From: Earliella scabrosa
Lineage: Eukaryota; Basidiomycota; Agaricomycetes; Polyporales; Polyporaceae
Length of the DNA: 64,000 nucleotides
Reading direction: 5' to 3'
Assembly: GCA_022605405.1 (NCBI GenBank)
Contig: JABYQQ010000002.1
Location: 2,356,001 to 2,420,000, forward strand
Below are positions 11,347-23,881 of the stretch, piece after piece. Under the pieces are notes generated by a model. The model worked only from the letters and a program-made list of their open reading frames with translations, was not told the origin of the DNA and made no database searches. Each line of letters opens with the position of its first letter. The first letter of the stretch is position 1. The position numbers and the translations under genes are program-made.

Positions 11347-13500
11347 TCAGTTGTCATTATTCCGATTCGCTGTCTCCTGGCTATCTCTCGTGCGACTCTA
11401 TGTCAACTGGCTAGATAGCACCTCTCCTTGGTCAGGAGTAAGTGGATTGTGACGTCTATTCGACACAAGTGTATTCATGTGCTACGCATTCCATGTGACG
11501 CCTGAGGTGCCCTCTACCCTGGATGTTGGCCCTGTCCCTGGGTTCCCACCGTTTCGCCGCGGTATTGTTTCCATTCGTGTGTATTTGGATCCAACGCAGC
11601 ATATGTGCACAATCCCCACACCGTGTAGATCGCCACCCCAGATGGGGGACGCATGTATTTCAGCTACTAGCTTCTTCGCGTGCGTCTCAGGAAGTCTCGG
11701 AGGGGCGGTGTGTCCGACCATCAATCATCATCGCAGCATATTCATGTGCCAGGAGCACATCAACAGCCGCCACAAGCGTGTCCTCAGCCTCCTGGACCTC
11801 AGCAATTCGTTTTCGCCTGAACAGTCTGCACGCTGTGCGCTCGCCTCTACGAGGTACGGCTGGCCCAGCCTACGCACCTGGGGCGGGATACCCTGCTCCA
11901 GGGATCACCATTGCCTTGAGGCATCGGGATCGCAATGTGCATGTTCCCCGCAGACATCCGCCACAGCCATCGAGTCTTCCATGTGAAGAAAGAGAAGCAT
12001 GGAGAGCCGCGGCGCCCGACTTGTCCGTTGAACTCGTTTGCTCGTCTGCAACATCCGCACATCAGGCTTGGAGTATGACCTCGACGAGAGCGTCCGCAAG
12101 CTGACGCAGCGAGCCGCCGAGAAGGGAGAATGGGTGGACCTCCCACAGCACCAGCGCACGGTGATGTTGGGGAGATCCGTAAACCCAAACTCAGGCGGGA
12201 GGTCTTGAGGCGCGTCAGACCTGAACAGCCATTGCGTTGACTTCTTCGACGAGAGATGATGGGTTTGGAAGGTAGAGGGATGGGGCGGAGAACACGTACA
12301 ATCACATACCTCTCATACTCAGCGGTCGCGCCACAGTGGGATTGAGGGCCCGTATACGGACATGGGGGGTATGCGAAAGCGGTGGGCGGACCGAGATGCG
12401 GTGTGCATTAGGTATGAGTGGAAGAGCCTCAGCGTCGACACGCTCCCGGGGGATGTTCTTCCAAACGGCGGCATCGGAGTGGCGTGGAATGCCTTCGTCT
12501 CGTGCGTCCGATGCCCGGGTCTTGCCATGTGCATATCGTTGGTGGCCGGATCGATCCTGAGCTATCAGGTGCTAGCACCGAGAACCATTTATTCTCAGAA
12601 TAGGAATTGGCCTAGTGGGCCTCCGGAGTCCGGACTCGTCGCGAGGCCGCCAGTAAGAAATCTGGGTTCGCGGGGTTCAACGTTCATCAGAGAACCTCCC
12701 AGCTCGTGATATCAAGCGGATATACTGGCTGACTGGTGCTTGTGGGATGTAAACGTAGCATAATGGTGTCCTGACACTGCGTTGTCGGTGAGATTGCGTG
12801 AGCCGGCGAGGTAGGGGAGCACTGTGCAAATTCAACCACCTTGGCATGCCGGGCGCTCGACTCCGCGCTTCCCTTGCCATATTAGGCTTTCGGCGGGTGC
12901 CGTCTGGTGCCGTGGGCCCCGGCGTGGGTAACCGCCACAATGGCAGGCGCCGGAGCAAATCGTCTCATTTCAAAGTTACCAACTGTGTAGTCTTCCAGCC
13001 TCTATGTACATGTGTGTGGTACGCACGCTACGAAGTCAGCCCGCGCACGAATAAGAAAGCTGGACTGAGACTCGATCCCAACCGTACGCGAGTTGGACAA
13101 GGCTGGCTTGAGTATTGTAGTGCTCGTCGGAATCCGCCCAACGATCACCCAGTAGCAACAGATCATCCTAAATGCAAGGTACGGTGTCTGCCGTACTAAA
13201 TGGGTGCTTGCGACTGCAATTGTGAGACGTATTTTCTTCAAGATACGGCCAGATCAAGGGTACCGTACACAGCCTCGGTTCCTTCAAGCCTTTTGGACTT
13301 CCGCATGTAGTGGTTGGGCCATATGTATGCCACGATGCTGCCGCAGTCCCGATTGGCGGCCACGAGGCGACATTGAGGAGGATTGGCGATGACAGGTACA
13401 GGAGAGCTGGGTCCTTTGGATAGCTCCTCGCGAGGTCTGGATGTTACAGGATCGTCGTACCGCCACTCGGTACATCAGGCAAACGGGCACTTTATGATCG
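11347..13500. other. Gene-poor spacer
   Basis: Short overlapping ORFs occur on both strands without domain character. I see no gene, RNA gene or repeat here that I can support. Confidence 0.4.
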
Positions 13501-13544
13501 TGAACGGCAGATGCCGTCACGGTATGGTCAGTCATGGTCAGTAT

Positions 13545-15003
13545 GTGTCGGGCTGTCGGGTAATGGTCATAACCCATCAGCTCGGACAGATAATGGCCGG
13601 GATTACTCAGGGATGACTATTTATGACATCCTGTTGTAAAACTCCGTCAGAACTGACTTGTCAATACAGTATGTAATCCAACATGACGAATATTGCCAAT
13701 GTGATTTCGCACGGCGGGTATGGGCCCAGTAATAATACTCTCGATTTGCCAGACTGATGGAGGTATGCACAACACCTTCAAGTACGTACCACTACTACAG
13801 TAGTACTGTTACATTGCATTTAGATAATCGGACGTCGGGCTGACTTACTACAGCCTCAGTACCACAAGCCAGTCGGTCCGAGACGTTCGACTTGCCAGTG
13901 GACGCAGCTGGATGAAGTCCCAAGCGCCGGTGGTCCGACTCCAACCGTGAGACTGGAGTCGCGGTCCTGCGCTCAATATGACGTCGACTGAGGGATATAG
14001 GCTACGTCACGGACAGGCGGAGCTCCACCGCGCCCCATAAGAGGCCTCCATGGGCCTCGGACGAGTCAAGTCGTCTCCCTCTTCTCTCCTCTTTGCCTCG
14101 TCGTCTTCCCTCGGGCCTCTCTGCTTCGGCGGCCTTGTCTTCTCTCTTCCTTGCTCGTCACCGCTAGTACTCCGCTATGCTGACCGAGTCCGAGTCTGCT
14201 ATTGTCGCGCCTGTCGCCGTGCACTGAATATTTTAGGTACGTGCCAGTCCACTCTCATTAGGACTCGACCTCGTATGCATTCGGCACGGACCACGGTCAG
14301 GTACGTCATCCTGAGGTTGAACTTAAACATCGTGAGCAGCTGCATACCCAGCTTCGGGCCCGGGGCAGGTAAGTCACACTGTAAGTCTCGTCTCATAATT
14401 ACAAGACACTTCTCATCACACGAACACCGGTACGTCGCGCTTTGACGTTTCCGCCTCGAACACTGGTACGTCACGGTCGACTCCTCTCTCCATACCCCTC
14501 CTATCTCACTCAACCGCTTGCAATCGCGGTGGTTACACTTTGGGGCTTTGCTCAGTTCTCGAGCTCCGTGCCACGTGGCGTCGTCATCAGTAGGTGTATT
14601 CACTCGTGCACCGGCCCCTTCTTAAGTACTAGTAGTAGTTAGACTCGATTGTATAACGTGTAGATAGCCGAATATAATTGTTATTTTGTCATCTTTTTGC
14701 GTGAATACCAACAGTAATACCAGAATAGCAAAGCAATTTGGGGCATTGACCCGCTGCAACTGTCGGGACCTGACAGTGGTGGTCATATATGACCATCGAC
14801 CAAGCGGTCACGACCATATTCACGAGCGCAATGACCGCTAACGCTCACTCATGACCTAACATGAGGTGTAACCCGACCATTGCTGCCCATTTGTAGCGTA
14901 AGTAACTGTCATAACCCGCCAAAGTTAGCACATATAATGACCATGCATGACATTGCAATACTGACTCTCGCCGGACCTGGTTATACCCTGACCGAGCCCG
15001 ACA
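13545..15003. repeat. Degenerate inverted-repeat block, possible non-autonomous element remnant
   Basis: The segment at 13545-13575 (tgtcgggct..gggtaatggtcataaccc) is an imperfect reverse complement of 14979-15003 (ggttataccctg..gagcccgaca). Around both ends the motif taatggYcat and its complement recur several times (13555-13620 and 14760-15040), mostly in opposite orientation. This is what a decayed inverted-repeat element would leave. The interior has no transposase-like ORF. No target duplication could be fixed. Confidence 0.3.
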
Positions 15004-15433
15004 ATAATGGCCATGGTAGATGAATAATGGCCGCTACCTGCCATAAGGCACCCCGGTTTCCTGATGTATTCGATTAACGTACAGCAATTGTCAACAACTC
15101 CGATAACGTACACGAATACACCGACATACACAGTGGCACACGACACGCCGCCGGAGCAAGCGTGGGCGGTTAAATACAACTTGCGCGATACCTTGAAGCA
15201 TACAGCGTACACACAAGACGACAGGAAGGCAGGGGAGGGGAATGGGGGGAACGATCGGGGAAACAGGATTGAGATAGACGGAGAGGTAGAGCAGAAAAAG
15301 CAGAGGTCAGCATAGCGTAGACTTAGGCAGAGGGCGGATAATAGAACAAAGCGCAGAGGAATTCGGAGGAGACGAGACGAGAAGGGGGGAGAATAGAGAA
15401 TTAGGGCCAGGTCCATGACATCTACGAGTCCCA
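14040..15433. other. Spacer with a ladder of AG/GTAMGT sites, no supported protein gene
   Basis: A frame of 131 codons from ATG 14050 exists but has no recognisable content. GTACGT/GTAAGT donor-like sites occur at 14237, 14301, 14369, 14430 and 14466; the first three directly follow an acceptor-like AG. An AT-rich patch follows at 14640-14720. It could be an untranslated, spliced transcript, but this cannot be decided from sequence. Confidence 0.3.
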
Positions 15434-16617
15434 TCAGACCGGTAAGTGCACCTGTGCAACGACATGCTTCTTCTCCCATATGCGCAACGCGTCATCCCCG
15501 AGCTTCTCCAAGTCAGATGCGAGGGTCACCAGCGGAGCGTGGACCGGAATCACGTCCCTATGGCGGGGGAGGACATCGCGTTCGCCAGTGTCAGATGAAT
15601 TGCGAAGAAAGCCGAAGATGTTCCGCAGGCGACTGGGCCTTGTGTTCTTGACCGGTAACGGGAGGGGAGGGGATCTAGCGCTCTCGTCGATGTGAGTCGT
15701 ATAGTCGGGTCTCCTCCCAAAGCCGACTAACAAAAAGCGGCGCCTCTCGTTCGCCGGGGACGGGAAAGAGAAACGAGGGAGAGGCGCGGGGTCGCTGGCA
15801 AGTCGAACGTCCCGAGAGACCCGTTCAGTGCCGTTGGGAACAACGGACACGGTGGTGGCGCAAGAGGGTGCCGAGACAGTCGGATCTGAAGTCGTGAGAG
15901 GGTCGCGGTCGGTGTATGGAGGAGATACAGCTGCTGCGTTAGGGGGAGGAACCGGGAGAACGAGATGTGAAATGCGCTCTACAGTGAGGCAGGGTCTATG
16001 AGCGCAGTTCACGGACATCAGACAGCGGCACGAACCTTTGGGGGCATAGATCACTAGTGTCGGATCGGTGGTCACACCCATCTTATCTAGCTTTTCCCGC
16101 CCTTTAGAGCTACTGCGCTAGATTGAAGGGTCAGGACTTCGGATGCGAAGGAAAACAGGGAAACCTTACCGAAATCTCGCCTCTGATACTGTGCAGCATC
16201 TTGACGACCTTGGCGATACGATTGGACAAGCCGCGGGTCCAGTGCAAGAACTCTTGCCATGCGGTCGTGATGTTATAGACCTGGGACCGTAGTTCGTCGG
16301 CCTGAAACTTGGCCCTGTACACAAAACACGAATGCATGATCAGACAGAGACGTGTCCAGAGGTGCCATAGCTACTTACAGCCACATTGACTGACGGATGT
16401 TCTTGTCATACTGGTCATAGGTGATTGTACCTTCCTGGAGAGCAGAGCGTAGAAGGTGTTCTGTCTCTGACAGCAAGGCTTCCATCTGCCGCATCTTACG
16501 CGAAGGGAGTGGACCCTTGGTCCAAGCGTAGACGATCGGCACAAGGAAGAGGGTGCTGACGATGCTTGCTACGAACTGCCATGTATCCGAATCGAAGCTG
16601 TCGCTGGCGTCCGACAT
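15434..16617 (-). CDS. Membrane-anchored coiled-coil protein, paralog A (unknown function)
   Basis: Exons (minus strand) are 16617-16379, 16314-16170 and 16081-15434, about 343 aa, all in phase. An N-terminal acidic tip and one transmembrane helix (about residues 14-32) are followed by a helical, charged region typical of a short coiled coil (SETEHLLRSAL, then ADELRSQVYNITTAWQEF, SNRIAKVVKML). Exon 2 is 145 nt with the same phases as exon 2 of the gene at 23882-24475, and the proteins align loosely, so they are paralogs. The long Pro/Ser/Arg-rich C-terminus (215 residues, ending LEKLGDDALRIWEKK) is absent from the other copy; its join through an 88 nt intron is the least certain part. I recognise no named domain. 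It is divergently arranged with the kinase-like gene. Confidence 0.55.
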
Positions 16618-17100
16618 GGTGCCAGATCGAGACGTCTCAGAAAGGGGCAATGAACGAAATCAGAGAGCAAGAGTGGCGGGGTGTGGGGTAGGGGTGGGGG
16701 AGAGGGAGAGGGATTACGACGGTGCCCGTGCAGATTCGTCGACATTTATGACGGCACAAGGCCCCTCCGCTCAGTGGTGGGCTGCATCGTGTTGTGAGCG
16801 TGGTGAACAAATAATCGACAACATACCGCTCGGCTAGATCCTAACACCTCGGAGGCAGTATGTATGAGCACAGGCCTGTACGGCCGGGTGGACGCGTACT
16901 TTACGTCGCGCGCCGGGGCCCACACATGGAGTTTTGCTGTCAGAATGCGGGCGTTCCAAGGCGCCCATACACACATACCAAATTGGGTCGATCACTAAAG
17001 CCCACGTTTTGAGCACGTTGTTGGCTTCTTCCAGACCAACCGCGTTGTACGGGCGCGCTGCAACTCCGTCCTCTGCTTTCTCCTCGCTTGGGCCTGGGCG
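16618..17100. other. Divergent intergenic region
   Basis: It lies between the minus-strand coiled-coil gene and the plus-strand kinase-like gene, so it should hold both promoters. No strong motif was identified. A GGGGTAGGGGTGGGGGAGAGGG-type purine run lies near 16682-16710, just upstream of the first ATG. Confidence 0.35.
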
Positions 17101-18425
17101 ATGTTTCCTCTAGTCGACCAGAAACGGTTGCCTCGGCATGCTATATTGAGCGACGAAGCCGCGGAACGCTGCGCCCGTGCTACTCAAGAGGGCGTCTATG
17201 ACCTTAGCCCGGCGGAACGCTTCTGGCAAGAACGGCAACAACATCTCCAGCGACATGGCTACCTCTTGCGACCACGCTATTCACCCGACTGGAAACCGTC
17301 CTGGCTTGGGAATAACTTGGACCCTTTATTCTGCGAGGATTCCGTCATATCAATAGTAGGCGAATTTCCTTTCAGACGCCCGCGTTCTGTACTGAGCGAC
17401 GAGTGTAATGCGCATTGACAGAAACGCGGTGTCATGGATGCAAAGCGCCTTCAGGACAATGCCTTGGTAGCCATAAAGTCGATTGAGAAATACTCGGAAG
17501 AGATACACATCGCCCAGTTCCTGACGTCTATACACGAAATGCAGAACCACTGCGTACCTGTCCTCGATATCATCGCAGATCCTATTGATCCCCAGTGGTC
17601 CCTCGTTGTCATGCCTTTCTTGAGGGCCTTTAATGATCCAGAACTTGGCACCGTAGGCGAGGTAATAGACTTCGTGGACCAGACACTTGAGGTATGTCGA
17701 CAAGTCTCACTGGAGTGTCATCCGGGACGCTCACGTTAGGTCAGGGTCTAGCCTTCATGCACCGGCACCGGGTTGCTCACCGGTAAGGCAACTTCACATC
17801 GGTCAGCACAATTTGAGGCCGACTAGTTTCATAGCGACATCTCCGTCCCCAATATCATGATGGATGCACGACCGCTTTTCCCGAAAGGATATCATCCCGT
17901 CCAACAAGACTACACGCCAGATAGCTTGTATCCAGTCACCCCCAGCTCTCGAGCCAACAATCCCGTTCGATACTACTACATCGATTTCGGTCTCTCCACC
18001 CGTTTCTCTCCTGACGCTTCGTCGTTTGTGGTTGGAGATATTGGGCGAGATCGAGACGTCCCGGAATTGTCCGACGATGTTCCATATGACGCCTTCAAAG
18101 TCGACATCTTCTCCTTGGGTAATGTCTATCATCAAGAGTTCCAGCAGGTGAGCGTCGAGAGTCCGAGATCGATACTCAATGCTGAAAACTGTCAAAGAAA
18201 TACCAGAACGCGTCCTTCCTGGATTCTTTGATCGACAAGATGAAGCACCAGGATCCAGGCAAACGACCGCCTATCGGGGACATTATTGTTCTTTGGCAGT
18301 CATCGAAGACACGCGAGAGGGGAAACTATCATCATCGACTGGCCGCGATGTCCGAGCAGCCGATGGAGCGCATGCTGAACGATACAGTGGCAGCGGCGTG
18401 GAACTTGTTGAGGAAGGTGAAGTAG
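17101..18425 (+). CDS. Protein-kinase-like protein, basidiomycete-type family
   Basis: Five exons, 17101-17355, 17422-17691, 17745-17782, 17835-18147 and 18198-18425, give 367 aa with perfect phase. The kinase fold is recognisable. An AIK lysine (about residue 104) follows a degenerate glycine loop. The catalytic loop HRDISVPN (residues 187-194) has both Asp and Asn, and IDFG (about 237-240) gives the metal-binding Asp. The P+1/APE region is replaced by RDRDVPELS..PYDAFKVDIFSLG, a signature I know from a large agaricomycete-specific kinase-like family. The C-terminal helix ERMLNDTVAAAWNLL is also typical. Key residues are intact, so it may be active; substrates are unknown. One 38-nt exon carries the start of the catalytic loop. 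Confidence 0.85.
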
Positions 18426-19646
18426 CCTCTTGCTATGCTGACGTGTTTGAGGTAAGCATACACCCTGAGCCGCGTTGTACCCCACGCTCAAACATGTTTT
18501 AGCACTTGCTATCTATAGTCCTCTTGCTTTCGTGCTACCGGTTAACTGTGCGACGCCTGTTATACCTGTCGATGCTATTCTGTAGTGTATCCTCAACGTA
18601 CCTAATCCTGCTAGACAACCCTCTTGCTCCACAAGCAGCGCGATTCCTCTCGATCTCAATTGATATGACTGATGGTATTCAGGTGTACCTACAAGAACAG
18701 TTGTCAACACATGGTCGCTTCCCGATACTCAACACGCGTGCGATCTCTCATCAGGTGCCACGAAATCGCCATGGCATTTGCACCCGCAGAATACGCATGG
18801 TTGATGACGATTCTCGCGAATGCATTCCTCAACGAGATCCCACCTGGCAAGTCCTTTTCAATGTCGATATTCCAAATACGTAACGTGCGTCCTATCCAGG
18901 CTTTCTATCCTCATGTACGCTGACGGTACTCACAAGTGCTTGCGAATGTGAGATGCGAGTAGGTTATACGTCTTCGACATACGGTCCTCGGTCCGAAACT
19001 GGGAGGTCCGACATAGACAGACCATCCTTGCTTTGATCGCGTGGATCGACCGACGCTCCGAAACGTGAAGGCGACACCAAGCCTTCTTCCGCGCTATTCA
19101 GGCTACTCTCGTGCTGCAACTCGCTAGATCACATCGATACCTTCCTCAATGGGTACCATGCGTCCGTTGTGCACTCACAATAGAGGGCCGCTCCATACTG
19201 ACGACTACGAACTGCCCCTGCATCGCAGCTCGATCACATCTGTCACGTACCAACCAGAAGGCATTAAGCTACCGCACCTCAAGATAAGTGGTTTACATCA
19301 TGGTAATACGAGGCTGTCTCTGGGGTTGCGGCTCTACATTGGCCCGAACTGGACACTCGTACCGCAAGAGTGCAGTACTTCAGGTCGAAGGACGGGGTTC
19401 GGGAAACAGACGATTGCAGGCGAGATAGGGACAACGGAGCTGAGACAGCGGTGCGTGTGGTTATTGCTTTATTCACAAACGGAAAGGGTCGTACCCAGCG
19501 GCGCGCCCGTCATCGACAAGCATGTTGTGAAGCGAACTCTATCAAAATCTTCGCACGCCCCTTGCCTCTTGCCTCACGCCTCGACGATCGATTTGCTGCG
19601 CCGGGGACGAGCTGATCCAACTCGTCCGAGCCTCCCATCGGTGACC
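18426..19646. other. Spacer between kinase-like and F-box genes
   Basis: No protein family is recognised. The frame ending at 19784 can be extended upstream to about 19149, but only its last 45 codons (from ATG 19647) resemble F-box exon 1, so the rest is left as 5' untranslated or spacer DNA. Confidence 0.4.
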
Positions 19647-21436
19647 ATGATCCTGGACGATGCCGACTTAGGCGCTCTCATGCGGCTCCATGGTCTAGTG
19701 GCTTCAAGTGCGATACCTCAATTGGTGAATCAGGAGCAGATGAAGGTCCTGCTTAGACAAATTGCCTCGAATGGCCAGTGGTGAGTGTCCCTTGACGTGA
19801 TTTGTATTCTCACTGAATGGAAGTCCATAGCCCGACTGCGCGCTCCGACATGGAAAAAATAGGACTCATCGACTCCGTGGTCGCGGAGATCGACGCTCGC
19901 TCCGAGGACACGGTCGTTGGCGCCGCGCTCGATGGCATTAGACGCGAACTCGTCATCCTCCGGAACTCACTGGTAAACATCAACACACTACCGGACGAGA
20001 TCCTTCGGGGAATCTTCCTGGCAGCCAGTGGACCACGCGTCGAGGAGAAGCTGTCCCTGTTCCAGACATGTGCTCGATGGAGGGCGGTGTGCGTGGGGTT
20101 TGCGGGGTACTGGACGGACATTTACATTCCCGCCTCAATCGCGAATGCCGGTGGACTAGCGCTCGTTTTGGAGAATACGAGGGATCTCCCCCTCAGCGTG
20201 GAGGTCAGCGAATATCTCGTGTTCCAAACCCAGTTCGATAAGTGGGTTCTTCCGCGAGCCGATCGCGTCACCCGCCTGAAGGCGCCATTCCACTTATTAC
20301 GCTCCTACCGAACGCTGTTCCCTGCCCTCCGGAACCTCCAGATCGAGCAACTCGGCGAGCCGCAGTATGCCAACGACACACTATCGCCCGAACTCGTGCT
20401 ACGCGGAGCCCTCAAGGAAGTTTCCCTCCTTCGCTGTCGGTTTCCCTACTCCTCCGCCTCTTATCGCGGAATACGGGTGCTCTCCATCGTGTACAAGAAG
20501 GACGATTGGATCAGTCCTACTTTCGGGGATCTCGCCCATGTTATCCGCACATGTATGGATCTCGAAGACCTCACCCTCCATCACCCACCGATGTCTCGAT
20601 CGGAGGTTATTTCCGCACGGCCTAGCTTGGAGTGTCCCATATCCCTCCTATCCCTACGTCGACTGGATCTCAGGATGCAAGTATACAATCTGTCCGCGAT
20701 GCTGACGAGATTGGAGACTACCGAAGCTCTGACGCATGTGACCCTTGTCGCACTGTCGCCCACACTCGCACGCGGACACGATCCGGCAGACATCGGTCGA
20801 GGAGGAGCGGGGAGGGGCTCTCTGCTCGCCTTGCCTTCCAGCGAATGCCTTCCAATGATTGCGCAGGCCGACTGCCTTTCAATCCGGAATGTGTTAGGAA
20901 ACAACCCACCTGGATACTACATTCCCCAACCAGGCCTCGACGCTCGAGCCATCAGAGCCACATCTTCCCTCTCCATCGCATTCGGCCATGACGGACGCGA
21001 TGACCACATCATGCAGGCTGCGAGCGACAACTTCGTTCGTTCCCTTCTGCGTCATCATCCCTCTTGCTCAACCCGAACTCTGGAATTAAGACACGCAGCA
21101 AGATATGCGAGCGGGCTGCTCCGAGTCACGACAAATCTCCGCACGCTTATCATCAGCGAAAACCACATCGGACCCATCGTCGACGCACTCGCCCTTGTCA
21201 AACCGTGGGTTAGCAACGCAGACGGGGACAAGTCGTTTGCAGCGCTAGACATCATCGTCAGCAATTGCTTCTTCCATCAATCCTGCGAGCTGGACGAACT
21301 TGCGGCACCACTAGGAGCCATCGGAGCGAAGTCACTCGTCTTTGAAGGCTGTAGCGCATCCGCGAGTCATTTCAGCATACGGGACATTATTCGATATCTG
21401 GGGAGAGATGGACTGCACGTACGGTGGTCACGGTGA
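19647..21436 (+). CDS. F-box protein with LRR-like region, paralog 1
   Basis: Exons 19647-19780 and 19831-21436 (579 aa). The 50-nt intron is gtgagt..atag in phase 2, the same place as in the three sister genes at 21643, 58564 (minus) and 61363. An N-terminal helical stretch precedes the F-box core NTLPDEILRGIF (about residues 96-107), continuing with CARWRAVCVGFAGYW, the usual second half of the F-box in this clan. The remaining ~450 residues form irregular leucine-rich strands (LKEVSLLRCRFPYS, LRRLDLRM) that would make a curved substrate-binding surface. By family it should join SKP1/cullin-1 as a substrate receptor. No target can be named. Confidence 0.8.
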
Positions 21437-21642
21437 TAATGTCGTGTACTCAGCCTGGTCCTATGTGTTGCTTGTGTTCCACGTGGTTACAAGTGTGACT
21501 TATAGACTGCCACAATAAAAACCTTCCGTGAGCCTGAGTGCCACTCAGGACCTGGACGAGGTCGGGTTAGCGGCCCGGAAAAACCGCGGATGCCGCCACG
21601 TGTTAGCAGCCATCAAGGTTGTGAACATGATTGACGACCACC

Positions 21643-23554
21643 ATGACCTCCGCGTCCGACAACGTCCTACGACCGGCAGTCAACCCTTCCGTGGCGCAAT
21701 ATGACTCTCCTGCTTCTGAGATGCTATCCAACTTCTTGATCAGAGCGCAGGATATTGAGTCGTCTATGGTAGCCTCCGTTGGCTCATGCCAACAGGCACG
21801 GTTCGGAGTGTAAGTTCGGCGCGGGATACACTTATTTTCGCAATGAGTTTCAGTTAGCTGATGCCTACCTCTCTCTGCGCAGATCGAGAGGACGGACCGA
21901 TCTCCAAGGGATCGCCCAGGTGGATGCGTTACTCTCCCAGGTTAAGGAGACCCTTGTTGCCGTCACCGAAGTGTTTGACCGTAGTCAATGCACCCTCCGC
22001 CGCTTCCGCAATGCTTACATTGCCATCAATACCCTACCAGACGAGCTGCTCTCGCTCATTTTCGAAACAGCCGCGAACCACAACATTTTGACGATCATTG
22101 ACACTTGCGCACGATGGCGTCGTGTCTGTCTCGCGTCTCCTGCCATCTGGTCAAATTTCACGGTGCACCGGCGGCCGTATTACGGGAACTCGAGAAGGCT
22201 GCTCAACATCGCCCGACTGGCTGGTCACATGCTGGGGATCACCATTTTTCTGCCGCCGCCCGAACCTGTCAGTGGCGTGGCTGAACTAGTCCGCCCTATG
22301 TCGCATCTCATCCGTCGCCTCACACTTCGGGACTGGCTAAGCGAAGACTGGTTCAGCCGCGATTACTCAAGATTGAAATACTTGAAAGTTAACAGCCATT
22401 TCCACCGCATCATCCCTCATGTCTTAGGCAGAAGCGACGCCTTGGAGGAGATGATTCTCTATAATTGCCGGTTCCCTTACTCCCCGCAATACTATCGAGG
22501 GTTGACTACGCTTTTCATTGCCTGGCCCACCCTCAACTTCGACGGCAAAAGTACCCATGATCCTGATGAATCGGTATTCGCAGTTCTCCGGGTGTGTCCG
22601 GACATTCAGAATCTCACCTTGAAGGGTGTTCACGTGCCAGTGATAGGATTCCAAGAGGCCTTCCTCGAATCGCAAGTTTCCAATACTATGGAGCGAATAC
22701 CGTTACGCCGCCTGCGTTACCTTGAAGTCCACCTCTGGTCGTTCGCTCTGTCTGCCATCCTCCAACGGGTAGAGACGTCTCCGACGCTCACCTGCATCCG
22801 TCTTGCAGCCTACGGAGTGGACGATGCACTCCAACCCGATCTTACCTCCTTGATGGAGCAATCATTCGTGAATCTCGACATTCCCTCCAGCCTACCCTCC
22901 CTCATCACAGCACGCTCGTGTGTCATTACGACCGAGTGTCACAACGAGAATGTGGAGGAACTACCGCGCACGGCAGCCTTCGGCGACGGGACTCCGTGTC
23001 TCGCTTTCTTCCCATACCTATATTCGAGCCAATCGGACCTTCCGATGGACAGCGCATGGTCCAACTTCTTCGCTCGTGCCCGCCGCGACAACGCCCTACA
23101 CAGCCTCCACACTCTCATTCTCCACGATCGCACTCGTGTGGTGAAGCAGGTCCTGTGGACGCAAAACAGCCTCCTAGCTTTGCTTCGCACAGCGCCCTCC
23201 ATACACACACTCGGCATACACATGTCCGCCCCGATAGAGCACCTCCAAAGGATTGCGTCGGCGCGCCAGGCCTCCGAGTCCACGGAGAGGGTCATTCCTG
23301 GGCTTCAGACGGTTATCCTCATGGAGCACTGGTTCGGGAGCCAGGAGAGCATCACATCCCTCGCCGACGTCTTGCGCGCCTTGCACGTTCGGCGCCTCGT
23401 GTTGCGGCCGTGTGCCATCCGGCCTGCCCTCAAGATCAGTCAGCTGGAGCTAGGGCAGCAATTGATCTTGGTCGGCGGCGTGGATGAGGTCCAGTGCGAG
23501 AGTACGGGAGCTCGAACAAGTCATAGCGTCGATGACGATGAAGACGGGTGGTGA
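21643..23554 (+). CDS. F-box protein with LRR-like region, paralog 2
   Basis: Exons 21643-21809 and 21883-23554 (612 aa). The phase-2 intron has donor gtaagt and acceptor ctgcgcag; two nearer AGs would put a stop in frame. Exon 1 has an AQDIESS segment resembling AQDLEAY in the minus-strand copy. The F-box core NTLPDELLSLIF sits at about residues 105-116, then CARWRRVCLASPAIW. Leucine-rich irregular repeats follow, with the family marker DALEEMILYNCRFPYSPQYYRGLT in the middle. The gene starts only 206 bp after paralog 1 and in the same direction, so local tandem duplication is the simplest origin. The C-terminus ends in an acidic DDDEDGW. Confidence 0.8.
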
Positions 23555-23881
23555 TCGATACATACATAGTTCAGCAACTCTAGTGTACACGGTTCGGATT
23601 CGAGATCGTAGCGGATATGTCCGATAGCAGGTCATAGACCAATCGATATGGAAACGAGGATAGCATGTGGAGACAGACGATAGCACATCTAGAGCGGGGG
23701 CTTGCACGGAAGACAGTGAGAGGAACACAGCGTCTGGAGAAGGGTTGTGACCGAAGACTTGATGAGGATGTCCTCGTAATCAAGCGCTGGCAACTCCTTC
23801 AGTGGCAGCGGATGCGACTTGACCGTTGTCTAACATCGACGCGGATCATCAGCAATCAGACGGACTCTCGTGAGTCGAAGA
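23555..23881. other. Convergent 3' spacer
   Basis: The F-box paralog 2 and the minus-strand coiled-coil gene converge here. No coding signal is seen; both terminators should lie within it. Confidence 0.35.

Noticed and set aside
14050..14445. 131-codon ATG frame in the splice-site ladder
   Set aside because: No domain, and crossed by several strong donor-like sites; kept only as part of a possible untranslated transcript.
19149..19646. Upstream extension of the F-box paralog 1 first exon
   Set aside because: Open by chance; the sister genes have first coding parts of only 33-55 codons and the added residues have no similarity.
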